From Dehalococcoidia bacterium (lineage in GTDB: Bacteria > Chloroflexota > Dehalococcoidia > JAUYDP01), in contig JAUYDP010000253.1 of NCBI GenBank assembly GCA_030691805.1, positions 1 through 6,915 of the forward strand: 6,915 nucleotides of DNA, read 5' to 3'. Made by a program: the position numbers and the translations under genes. Positions 1 to 5,585 of this stretch are shown here, piece by piece; the first letter of the stretch is position 1, and each line of letters opens with the position of its first letter. A model generated the notes under the pieces. That model worked only from the letters and a program-made list of their open reading frames with translations, was not told the DNA's origin and ran no database searches.

Positions 1-20
1 AAAGCTGTTGAAAGCTAAAG

Positions 21-59
21 TTCAGCGTCAAATCACCACGTGCGGATTCAGCGTTTTAT
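21..59. repeat. Imperfect 13-bp direct repeat upstream of the glycosidase gene
   Basis: Positions 21-33 and 47-59 share TTCAGCGT exactly and match at 10 of 13 bases overall, with a 26-bp centre-to-centre distance. The second copy ends just before the TATAAT box. Two similarly oriented sites about 2.5 helical turns apart could bind a dimeric regulator, but nothing in the sequence identifies one. The match is short enough to be chance. Confidence 0.3.
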
Positions 60-62
60 GTT

Positions 63-68
63 TATAAT
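63..68 (+). promoter_or_regulatory. Candidate -10 box (TATAAT) of the glycosidase gene
   Basis: A perfect TATAAT lies only 9 bp before the ATG at 78. Transcription would be expected to start about 7 bp downstream, close to the start codon, giving a leaderless or nearly leaderless mRNA. This agrees with the absence of a Shine-Dalgarno sequence before the ATG. No good -35 hexamer is found 16-18 bp upstream, so the promoter call rests on the -10 box and its position. Confidence 0.45.
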
Positions 69-77
69 AGAATTCAT

Positions 78-2189
78 ATGCGACTTGAGAAGCTTCGATC
101 TCGCGTAATGGAGGCTTGCTTTGCGTGTCTACTATTGGTGTCGGTCGCGGTCGGCCTCAATCCTTCGCCGGCCGGCTCGATGCGCAGCCAGAGCGTTCCT
201 TTGCGAGGCCTAGGATTCGGGATCATCTCTGAGCCGGACCGGCGAGACTCGGTTGCAGACCTCGGCTTCAATTGGGTCAAATACCTGGTCATCTGGAAGG
301 ACGCCCAGCCGCAGAAGGGAGGCGCCATAGATTTCAGCACGTATGATGATTGGGTTGACAAGGCCCGGGCCAAGGGGCTGAGAGTCCTGTTACGTATAGA
401 CGATCCTCCATCCTGGGCTACCGGAACGACGGAGAAGAATGCGCCTCCCCTTAATGACGCGGAGCTTGCAGAATTCGTGTACCAGATGGTCAATCACCTC
501 AAGGGGCGGGTGGATGCCTGGGAGCTCTGGAACGAGCCGAATCTCAATTACGAATGGGGCTACCGGCGGCCGGACCCGGCCAGATTTACGCAGATGCTCA
601 AAGCAGTGTATCCCCGTCTGAAGTCCGCCGACCCTCAGGCCCTGCTGATTCTGGGCGGTCTATCTACTACGGGTGGTGATTTTAACGACGATGGCAACGA
701 GGGGCACATCGGGGATTTGGGCTACTTGACCAAGCTTGCCCAGGCCGGCGCCGCCGGCTACTTCGACGCTATCGGCTCTCATCCCTATGGAGGACCATAT
801 CCGCCCGAGCAAGATTACGATATCAACAACACTACTACCCCGGTTGGGCTTTATTTTAGGAGGTCTGAGCTTCAGCATGAGGCGTGGTTACGGGCCACCG
901 GCCAGGATATGCCGGTATGGGTGACCGAGTTCGGTTGGATTCAAGACTTTGGACAGAACTGCACCTGGGCCGATGCGGGAAGCCCTTGGGGACGGCAGGC
1001 CCAAAAAGTCACTCCACAACAGCAGGCGGACTACCTGGTAAGAGCCTTCCAGTATGCCAGCGCCAACTGGCCGTGGATTGGCCCCATGATCATTTTCAAC
1101 CTGGAAAAAGCGGTAGGCACCTCTAATTCCTGTGACAATAACTACGAGAGATATTTCGGAATTCTCAGGCCCGACGGTTCCGCCACTCCGGCTTATACCG
1201 CCTTAAAAGCTATGACCAAGGTGGACAACCAGGCGCCGGTCTCTCAAATGACATCACTTTCCAGTTATTCCACAGGGACCTTCACGGTCACCTGGAGCGC
1301 AGCCGACAATCCAGGCGGCAGCGGCATCCAGAGTTACGACGTTCAGCAGCGAGAGGGCTCAGGCTCTTGGAACAATCTTCTTCCAGGGACAACCCAGACC
1401 TCTGCTTCTGTTGCCGGTACTGACGGGCAGCGTCTATCGTTCAGGGTGCGGGCTCGGGATAAGTTGGGCAACCTGGAATCCTTCCACTCCGACGATGGGG
1501 ACATTTCGACTACGGTGGACGCTACTCCTCCGAACTCCTCCGTTCTGTCATATGCCGTCCCGGTTACTTCCACCTTCTTTCCGGTCCGATGGTCAGGCTC
1601 TGATGGAGGGTCGGGACTGGCAAACTACGATGTGCAATATCGCTCAGGGATTACCGGAACTTGGACCAATCTAGTATTCGCTGTCACTTACACCCGGACC
1701 AACTTCTATAATCTTCAGGACAAGACTACTTACTTTTTCCGAAGTCGGGCGAAGGATAAGGCGAGTAACGTTGAGGCATACCCCGATGATCCGGACAGCC
1801 AGATGATATATAGCTGGACACCCTATGTCACATCAACTGTGGCACCTCCGGTATGGATGGGCCAATACGGTGGCAGTCTCGCACCCCAGAAACTTGTGCT
1901 CGCGAACTATGGGGCCTATTCAACCAACTGGCAAGCTACTGACAATGTCTCCTGGCTCTCGGTCAGCCCGACTTCCGGCACCATAGCGGCCGGATCTACC
2001 GCTACTATTACTTTACAGGCGGCCGCACCGGTAACGGGGACAGGCACGGTCAGGTTCGATGCCACAATAATCATTACCGGGACTTCGGCTTGGAACAGTC
2101 CCATTACCGTGTCAGCAACTGTTTATGCTGTTGACGTGCTTAATAGCATTTACCTGCCGTTTTTAGGCAGGTCTGCTACAGGTTGGTAG
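78..2189 (+). CDS. Secreted clan GH-A glycoside hydrolase-like protein with FnIII-like and BACON-like modules
   Basis: This 703-residue protein is probably an exported beta-glycosidase acting on extracellular polysaccharide; the substrate is unknown. A basic N-terminus (R2, K5, R7, R9) and a hydrophobic stretch at about 12-27 form a signal peptide without a lipobox. Residues about 44-380 form a (beta/alpha)8 barrel of the GH5/GH39-like type, with E153 in WNEPN as likely acid/base and E284 in VTEFGW as likely nucleophile; H235 in SHPYG is also typical. Two fibronectin-III-like modules follow (about 386-482 and 483-580), each with a GSG turn and an R-x-R-A-x-D-K strand. A BACON-like module (about 590-684) carries WLSVSPTSG. 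The protein ends with IYLPFL and a few residues. The ATG at 78 is preferred over the one at 108 because it retains the basic signal-peptide region. A non-hydrolytic binding role is possible but less likely, since both glutamates are present. Confidence 0.85.
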   Translation: MRLEKLRSRVMEACFACLLLVSVAVGLNPSPAGSMRSQSVPLRGLGFGIISEPDRRDSVADLGFNWVKYLVIWKDAQPQKGGAIDFSTYDDWVDKARAKGLRVLLRIDDPPSWATGTTEKNAPPLNDAELAEFVYQMVNHLKGRVDAWELWNEPNLNYEWGYRRPDPARFTQMLKAVYPRLKSADPQALLILGGLSTTGGDFNDDGNEGHIGDLGYLTKLAQAGAAGYFDAIGSHPYGGPYPPEQDYDINNTTTPVGLYFRRSELQHEAWLRATGQDMPVWVTEFGWIQDFGQNCTWADAGSPWGRQAQKVTPQQQADYLVRAFQYASANWPWIGPMIIFNLEKAVGTSNSCDNNYERYFGILRPDGSATPAYTALKAMTKVDNQAPVSQMTSLSSYSTGTFTVTWSAADNPGGSGIQSYDVQQREGSGSWNNLLPGTTQTSASVAGTDGQRLSFRVRARDKLGNLESFHSDDGDISTTVDATPPNSSVLSYAVPVTSTFFPVRWSGSDGGSGLANYDVQYRSGITGTWTNLVFAVTYTRTNFYNLQDKTTYFFRSRAKDKASNVEAYPDDPDSQMIYSWTPYVTSTVAPPVWMGQYGGSLAPQKLVLANYGAYSTNWQATDNVSWLSVSPTSGTIAAGSTATITLQAAAPVTGTGTVRFDATIIITGTSAWNSPITVSATVYAVDVLNSIYLPFLGRSATGW
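2152..2172. other. Perfect 7-bp hairpin at the 3' end of the glycosidase gene
   Basis: ACCTGCC (2152-2158) and GGCAGGT (2166-2172) are perfect complements around a 7-base T-rich loop. The hairpin lies inside the last codons, over the IYLPFLGR tail. No T-run follows the stem directly; the nearest T-run (2196-2201) is over 20 bases away. It may protect the 3' end of the mRNA or attenuate transcription, but it is not a standard intrinsic terminator. Confidence 0.35.
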
Positions 2190-2199
2190 TTTCAGTTTT

Positions 2200-2228
2200 T
2201 TGACATAGAAGACGATGTAATTTAGACT
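2200..2228 (+). promoter_or_regulatory. Candidate sigma-70 promoter for the aldolase operon
   Basis: A perfect TTGACA -35 box (2200-2205) is followed by an exact 17-bp spacer and TAGACT (2223-2228), which matches TATAAT at four of six positions including the key A at position 2 and the final T. Transcription would start near 2235, giving an untranslated leader of about 54 bases before the ATG at 2289. This is the best promoter in the window and would make the aldolase the first gene of its own transcription unit, separate from the glycosidase gene. Confidence 0.55.
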
Positions 2229-2288
2229 AAGCGTCAGAACCACCGGCTGCCGCCAGGCTAGGTTAGCACAGAAGGGAGAACGCTCATC

Positions 2289-3092
2289 ATGGATTGGGGA
2301 ATGGAGAACCGGCTTGCTCAATTAATCCAGGACGACGGCCACGCCCTCTTTCTGCCCATAGACCACGGCTACTTCCAGGGGCCGACTCGCCGGCTGGAAC
2401 AGCCGGGCAAGACCATCGAGCCGCTTTTGCCCTATTCCGATGCCCTGTTTGTCACCAGGGGAGTGCTGCGGGCGGCGGTGGACCCACGAAAGACCAAGCC
2501 GGTTATCCTGCGAGTCTCGGGCGGCACCAGCATGGTTGGGAAAGACCTGGCGAATGAGGGCCTGACTACCTCCATCGAGGAGGCGCTCCGTCTCAACGTT
2601 TGTGCTTTGGGAATATCCGTCTTCGTGGGAACCGACTACGAACGGCAGACCTTGCTGAACCTTTCCCAGTTGGCGAACGAGGCTGAAAGGTACGGGATTC
2701 CTGTAATGGCGGTAACCGCTGTAGGGAAGGAACTGGAGAAACGGGATGTCCGCTATCTCTCCCTTTGCTGCCGTATTGCCGCCGAGCTTGGAGCGCGGGT
2801 GGTGAAGACCTACTGGTGCGAGGACTTCGATAAGGTCGTCCAGGGCTGTCCCGTCCCGGTGGTCATGGCCGGTGGGCCTCAGGTGGACACGGAGATGGAG
2901 GTCTTCGAGTTCGTATACGACGGAATGCAGAAAGGCGCCATCGGTGTCAACTTGGGACGCAATATCTGGCAGAACGACTACCCCGTGGCTGCCATCCGGG
3001 CCATCCGGTCCATCGTGCACGAGCACGCCGCTCCCAGGGAGGCCCTGGAGATTTATGAGTCGGTAAAACGGGAGACAGTCGCCGCAAGATAG
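2289..3092 (+). CDS. LsrF/DhnA-family class I aldolase or thiolase
   Basis: This 267-residue TIM-barrel enzyme resembles E. coli LsrF, which transfers an acetyl group from a phosphorylated diketone to CoA, and the DhnA-type class I fructose-bisphosphate aldolases. Matching segments are DWGM at the start, PIDHGYFQGPT (23-33), TRGVLR (56-61), AVTAVGKE (141-148), GARVVKTYW (168-176) and GCPVPVVMAGG (186-196), then a phosphate-binding-type GVNLGRNIWQ (219-228). K173 in VVKTYW is the likely Schiff-base lysine. Compared with E. coli LsrF, about 30 N-terminal residues are missing, and the start coincides with LsrF's internal DWGM. AGGGAG-like bases lie about 8 bp before the ATG. The gene precedes E1/E2 dehydrogenase genes, suggesting a catabolic route to acetyl-CoA rather than autoinducer-2 breakdown, since no lsr transport or kinase genes are visible. 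The family is secure; the substrate is not. Confidence 0.85.
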   Translation: MDWGMENRLAQLIQDDGHALFLPIDHGYFQGPTRRLEQPGKTIEPLLPYSDALFVTRGVLRAAVDPRKTKPVILRVSGGTSMVGKDLANEGLTTSIEEALRLNVCALGISVFVGTDYERQTLLNLSQLANEAERYGIPVMAVTAVGKELEKRDVRYLSLCCRIAAELGARVVKTYWCEDFDKVVQGCPVPVVMAGGPQVDTEMEVFEFVYDGMQKGAIGVNLGRNIWQNDYPVAAIRAIRSIVHEHAAPREALEIYESVKRETVAAR

Positions 3093-3094
3093 TT

Positions 3095-3121
3095 CACCGC
3101 AGAGACGCAGAGAACACAGAG
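3095..3121 (+). repeat. Left arm of the 27-bp inverted repeat around the GxxExxY gene
   Basis: This 27-mer begins two bases after the aldolase stop codon and starts CACCGCAGAGACGCAGAG. Its reverse complement matches 3525-3551 at 25 of 27 bases and 3586-3612 at 23 of 27. It is itself made of an 8-9 bp GCAGAG-type iteration. Read in the GxxExxY frame it encodes TAETQRTQR. From memory, similar peptides occur at the N-termini of GxxExxY proteins in unrelated genomes, which suggests the repeat travels with the gene. Confidence 0.85.
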
Positions 3122-3176
3122 AATTTCAATAGACGTCAACAACGTCACTAGAGTAATTATCGGTGCTGCGATTGAG

Positions 3177-3515
3177 GTGCACCGCGCTCTGGGGCCGGGG
3201 CTGTTGGAATCGGCCTACGAGGAGTGCTTGTGCCGGGAGCTAACGTTAAGGCAACTTCCTTTCGAGCGCCAGTGGCCACTTCCATTGGTGTACAAGGGAC
3301 TCCGGCTGGACTGTGGGTATCGCCTCGACCTGGTAGTGGATAACGCTATCATCGTGGAGATTAAGGCTGTGGAGAGCTTGCAACCCATCCACGACGCGCA
3401 GCTATTAACTTACCTGCGGCTTGGCGGATGGCAAGTAGGGCTGCTGATCAACTTCAACGTTCCCGTACTCAAGCAGGGCATTCGTAGACTGGTGCTCGGC
3501 TTAGGGGAGAAATAA
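3177..3515 (+). CDS. GxxExxY-family protein (PD-(D/E)XK nuclease-like), start uncertain
   Basis: The family signature is clear: LGPGLLESAYEECL contains G8, E11 and Y14. RLDLVVDNAIIVEIKA gives the PD-(D/E)XK pattern with D51, E61 and K63, and HDAQLLTYLRL (72-82) is the usual following helix. The cellular role of this family is not established; a nuclease fold is inferred from the motif. The GTG at 3177 is the first ordinary start in frame and gives 112 residues, but it cuts off a conserved-looking N-terminus. The reading frame stays open upstream to the aldolase stop at 3090-3092 and encodes DVNNVTRVIIGAAIEV just before the GTG, which fits the family. No ATG, GTG or TTG exists there, so the gene uses a rare start (ATT 3123 or ATA 3129), depends on upstream translation, or is decayed. 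Inverted repeats flank the gene. Confidence 0.8.
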   Translation: MHRALGPGLLESAYEECLCRELTLRQLPFERQWPLPLVYKGLRLDCGYRLDLVVDNAIIVEIKAVESLQPIHDAQLLTYLRLGGWQVGLLINFNVPVLKQGIRRLVLGLGEK

Positions 3516-3524
3516 TAAAGGAAA

Positions 3525-3551
3525 CTCTGCGTTCTCTGCGCCTCTGCGGTG
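3525..3551 (-). repeat. First right arm of the 27-bp inverted repeat
   Basis: This arm lies 9 bp after the GxxExxY stop codon and is the reverse complement of 3095-3121 with two mismatches. It contains three iterations of CTCTGCG separated by one or two bases and ends in GCGGTG. In RNA the arms could pair into a long imperfect stem enclosing the whole GxxExxY gene. Confidence 0.85.
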
Positions 3552-3566
3552 CAACAGGAGGGGGGA

Positions 3567-3575
3567 ATGGGGTAA
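3567..3575 (+). other. Minimal ORF ATG-GGG-TAA behind a strong ribosome site
   Basis: AGGAGG (3556-3561) is followed five bases later by ATG GGG TAA (3567-3575), a start codon with one sense codon before the stop. The context resembles that of the real E1 alpha start about 61 bp downstream, where a similar G-rich site follows the second repeat copy. It may be a relic of a duplicated initiation region or a small regulatory ORF; nothing in the sequence decides between them. Confidence 0.2.
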
Positions 3576-3585
3576 ATAGAACGTA

Positions 3586-3612
3586 CTCTGCGCACTCTGC
3601 GCCTCTGCGGTG
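3586..3612 (-). repeat. Second right arm of the 27-bp inverted repeat
   Basis: This copy matches 3525-3551 at 25 of 27 bases, differing only at two adjacent positions. It starts 61 bp further downstream in the same orientation. Both copies are followed within a few bases by an AGGAGGGGG-type run, so a block of repeat plus ribosome site seems to have been duplicated. Its final GTG (3610-3612) is in frame with E1 alpha. Confidence 0.85.
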
Positions 3613-3618
3613 AGTAGG

Positions 3619-3625
3619 AAGGAGG
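3619..3625 (+). promoter_or_regulatory. Ribosome binding site deciding the E1 alpha start
   Basis: AAGGAGG at 3619-3625 ends five bases before the TTG at 3631, an ideal distance. The in-frame GTG at 3610 lies upstream of this site, inside the repeat, and has no Shine-Dalgarno sequence of its own. TTG is therefore the more likely start codon. Confidence 0.65.
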
Positions 3626-3630
3626 GGGCT

Positions 3631-4605
3631 TTGGCAGGCACACTAGACCCGGTGAAGCTCTTGGAGACTATGCTGCGCATCCGGCGCTTCGAGGAGAAGG
3701 TAGACCAGCTATTCTTCGCTGGGAAGCTGCCGGGTATGCCCCATGCCTGCACCGGTCAAGAGGCATCCGCAGCGGGGGTCTGTGCTGCGTTGGAGCCGGG
3801 TGACCTCATTACCAGCACTCACCGTGGGGAGGGTCACCTCATTGCCCGCGGCGTGGACCTTTACCGGCTCTTCGCTGAGTTGCTGGGACGCCGGGACGGC
3901 TATTCTCGAGGCAAGGGAGGCACCATGCACATCGCCGACCTCTCTATTGGTCTTCTAGGCACCACCGGGATAGTTGGAGCGGGCATTCCCATCGCGGTGG
4001 GGGCCGCCCTGGCGGCCCGTATGAAGGGGTCCGACAGGATAGTGGTGGCGTTCTTCGGAGATGGCGCCAGCAATCAGGGGGCCTTCCACGAGGCCCTGAA
4101 CATGGCGGGTCTCTGGAAGCTGCCGGTGGTCTTCGCCTGTGAAAATAACCTTTACGGCATGTCCGTGGCCCAGTGGCGTCATCAGGCCATAAAGGACATC
4201 GCCGTGCGAGCCCAGGCCTACGGCTTTCTGGGAGAGGTGGTGGATGGAAACGCCGTTCTCGACGTGCTGGAAGCAGCCAGCCGTGCGGTAGCCAGGGCTA
4301 GGGTTGGTGAGGGCCCCACTCTACTGGAAATGAAGACCTACCGCTGGTGCGGCCACTACGGGGCGGACCCCGGCACTTCCTATCGAAAAGCCGAGGAGGT
4401 GGCCGCCTGGAAGGAGCGCTGTCCGGTCAAGCGCCATACCGAGTTGCTGCTTAAGCAGGGTGCAATAACGGAGAGCGAACTGGAGGAGCTCCAGGAAAGG
4501 ATCTCTAACGAGGTAGATGAGGCCGCCAATCGGGCACTAGAATGCCCGGAACCCCCTCTGGAAGCCGCCCAGGAGGACCTCTATCAGGCAGGAGGTCTGC
4601 CATGA
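3631..4605 (+). CDS. 2-oxo acid/acetoin dehydrogenase E1 component, alpha subunit
   Basis: This subunit carries the thiamine diphosphate site of the E1 decarboxylase, which works as an alpha2beta2 heterotetramer in the cytoplasm. With the TTG start it has 324 residues, normal for the family. The TPP/Mg motif begins GDGASNQG (143-150) and ends with ENN (171-173). THRGEGH (63-69) and SRGKGGTMH (92-100) are typical of AcoA and PdhA. The region DPGTSYRKAEEVAAW (246-260) resembles acetoin dehydrogenase alpha subunits more than the YRT-type pyruvate dehydrogenase loop, so acetoin dehydrogenase is my first choice, but pyruvate or another 2-oxo acid remains possible. An alternative GTG start at 3610 would add seven residues. 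The stop overlaps the E1 beta start by four bases (ATGA), indicating translational coupling. Confidence 0.88.
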   Translation: MAGTLDPVKLLETMLRIRRFEEKVDQLFFAGKLPGMPHACTGQEASAAGVCAALEPGDLITSTHRGEGHLIARGVDLYRLFAELLGRRDGYSRGKGGTMHIADLSIGLLGTTGIVGAGIPIAVGAALAARMKGSDRIVVAFFGDGASNQGAFHEALNMAGLWKLPVVFACENNLYGMSVAQWRHQAIKDIAVRAQAYGFLGEVVDGNAVLDVLEAASRAVARARVGEGPTLLEMKTYRWCGHYGADPGTSYRKAEEVAAWKERCPVKRHTELLLKQGAITESELEELQERISNEVDEAANRALECPEPPLEAAQEDLYQAGGLP

Positions 4606-5585
4606 GGGAACTGACCTACCGGGAGGCTATCCAGGAGGCCCTGCGCCAGGAGATGCGTCGGGACCCAAGGGTGTTTCTTATAGGGGAAGATATCGCCTAT
4701 ATGGGCGGTTCTTATGGGGTTACCAAGGGATTCTGCGACGAGTTCGGCGAGGAGCGGGTAAGGGATACCCCCATCTCCGAGTCCGCAATAATGGGGGCGG
4801 CTATCGGTGCTTCCTTGAACGGGATGCTTCCCGTAGCAGAGATATCGCTTTGCGATTTCCTGATGGTCTGCATGGACCAGGTGGTGAACCAGGCTGCCAA
4901 GTACCGGTACACCACGGGCGGGGCGGTGAACCTGCCTATGGTTATCCGCACCAGTTACGGCGCTCGTGGGGGTGTTGGTCCTCAGCACACCCAGAACCTG
5001 TATGCGATGCTGCTTCAGGCCCCAGGGCTGAAGATAGTCCTGCCGACTACACCCTACGATGCCAAGGGGATGATGCTGGCGGCCATCCGTGACCCGGACC
5101 CGGTCTTCTTCTTCGAGCACCGGTTCCTGTATGGCCTCAAAGGTCCCGTTCCCGAGGACGACTACGTGGCGCCGCTGGGCCAGGCCCAGGTCAGGAGGGA
5201 GGGCGGGGACTTGAGCATCGTCGCCACGGGAAAGATGGTACACGAATCCCTGGCGGCCGCAGAGAAGCTGGCGGGGCGTGGCATACAGACGGAAGTGGTA
5301 GACGTTCGCTGTCTGGCGCCCCTGGACCGGGAGACGATCTGCCGGTCGGTTATAAAGACCGGGCGGGCATTAGTGGTTGACGAGGCGCCCCAGACCGGTG
5401 GGATCTCGGGGGAGATTGGTATGACCATAGTCGAAGGTTGCTTCGATTACCTGGACGCCCCGGTGGCCCGCCTCGGCGCCAAAGATTTCCCCATGCCTTT
5501 CAACCATGCCTTGGCGAACAGCCTGATTCCCAACCAGCAGGACATACTTCGGGCCTGCCTTCGACTTTTGGGCAAGGAGGACTGA
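4602..5585 (+). CDS. 2-oxo acid/acetoin dehydrogenase E1 component, beta subunit
   Basis: This 327-residue protein completes the E1 active site with the alpha subunit. Family landmarks are GEDIAYMGGSYGVTKG (28-43), RVRDTPISESAIMGAAIGAS (52-71) with E60 as the expected Glu contacting the thiamine aminopyrimidine, GARGGVGPQHTQ (120-131), LKIVLPTTPYDAKG (143-156), and the C-terminal transketolase-type domain with SIVATGKMV (205-213), VVDVRCLAPLD (232-242) and VVDEAPQTGGISGEI (258-272). PMPFN (297-301) matches the usual C-terminal motif. The ATG at 4602 is chosen over an upstream in-frame ATG at 4542 because GGAGG (4591-4595) precedes it by six bases, it overlaps the alpha-subunit stop, and the family starts at this point. 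The E2 start codon follows its stop immediately. Confidence 0.9.
   Translation: MRELTYREAIQEALRQEMRRDPRVFLIGEDIAYMGGSYGVTKGFCDEFGEERVRDTPISESAIMGAAIGASLNGMLPVAEISLCDFLMVCMDQVVNQAAKYRYTTGGAVNLPMVIRTSYGARGGVGPQHTQNLYAMLLQAPGLKIVLPTTPYDAKGMMLAAIRDPDPVFFFEHRFLYGLKGPVPEDDYVAPLGQAQVRREGGDLSIVATGKMVHESLAAAEKLAGRGIQTEVVDVRCLAPLDRETICRSVIKTGRALVVDEAPQTGGISGEIGMTIVEGCFDYLDAPVARLGAKDFPMPFNHALANSLIPNQQDILRACLRLLGKED
5574..5580 (+). promoter_or_regulatory. Ribosome binding site of the E2 gene
   Basis: AAGGAGG lies inside the last codons of E1 beta, five bases before the E2 ATG at 5586. Together with zero bases between the genes, this fixes the E2 start and supports coupled translation. Confidence 0.7.

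Noticed and set aside
2152..2201. Intrinsic terminator after the glycosidase gene
   Set aside because: The perfect hairpin lies before the stop codon and the T-run is more than 20 bases downstream of it, so the stem-plus-U-tract geometry is missing.
2322..3026. Long minus-strand open frame opposite the aldolase
   Set aside because: It lies wholly within a well-supported gene, resembles no family, and is explained by codon bias of the GC-rich sense strand.
3060..3092. Aldolase C-terminus truncated by insertion of the cassette
   Set aside because: The protein ends at the same point as E. coli LsrF with a few extra residues, so nothing appears to be lost.
3095..3612. CRISPR-like array
   Set aside because: There are only three repeat copies, one inverted, with unequal spacing and a gene between them; there are no spacers and no cas genes.
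3085..3620. Target-site duplication flanking the inverted repeats
   Set aside because: Bases outside the left arm (AGATAGTT) and outside either right arm (CAACAGG, AGTAGG) share at most three bases, no better than chance.
3410..3752. Minus-strand open frames across the repeat arms (LTAEAQSAQS, HRRGAENAEF)
   Set aside because: These are translations of the repeat on the other strand; they have no domain and overlap two real genes.
4584..5243. 219-codon minus-strand open frame opposite E1 beta
   Set aside because: It is a shadow of the E1 beta gene, with no recognisable domain.
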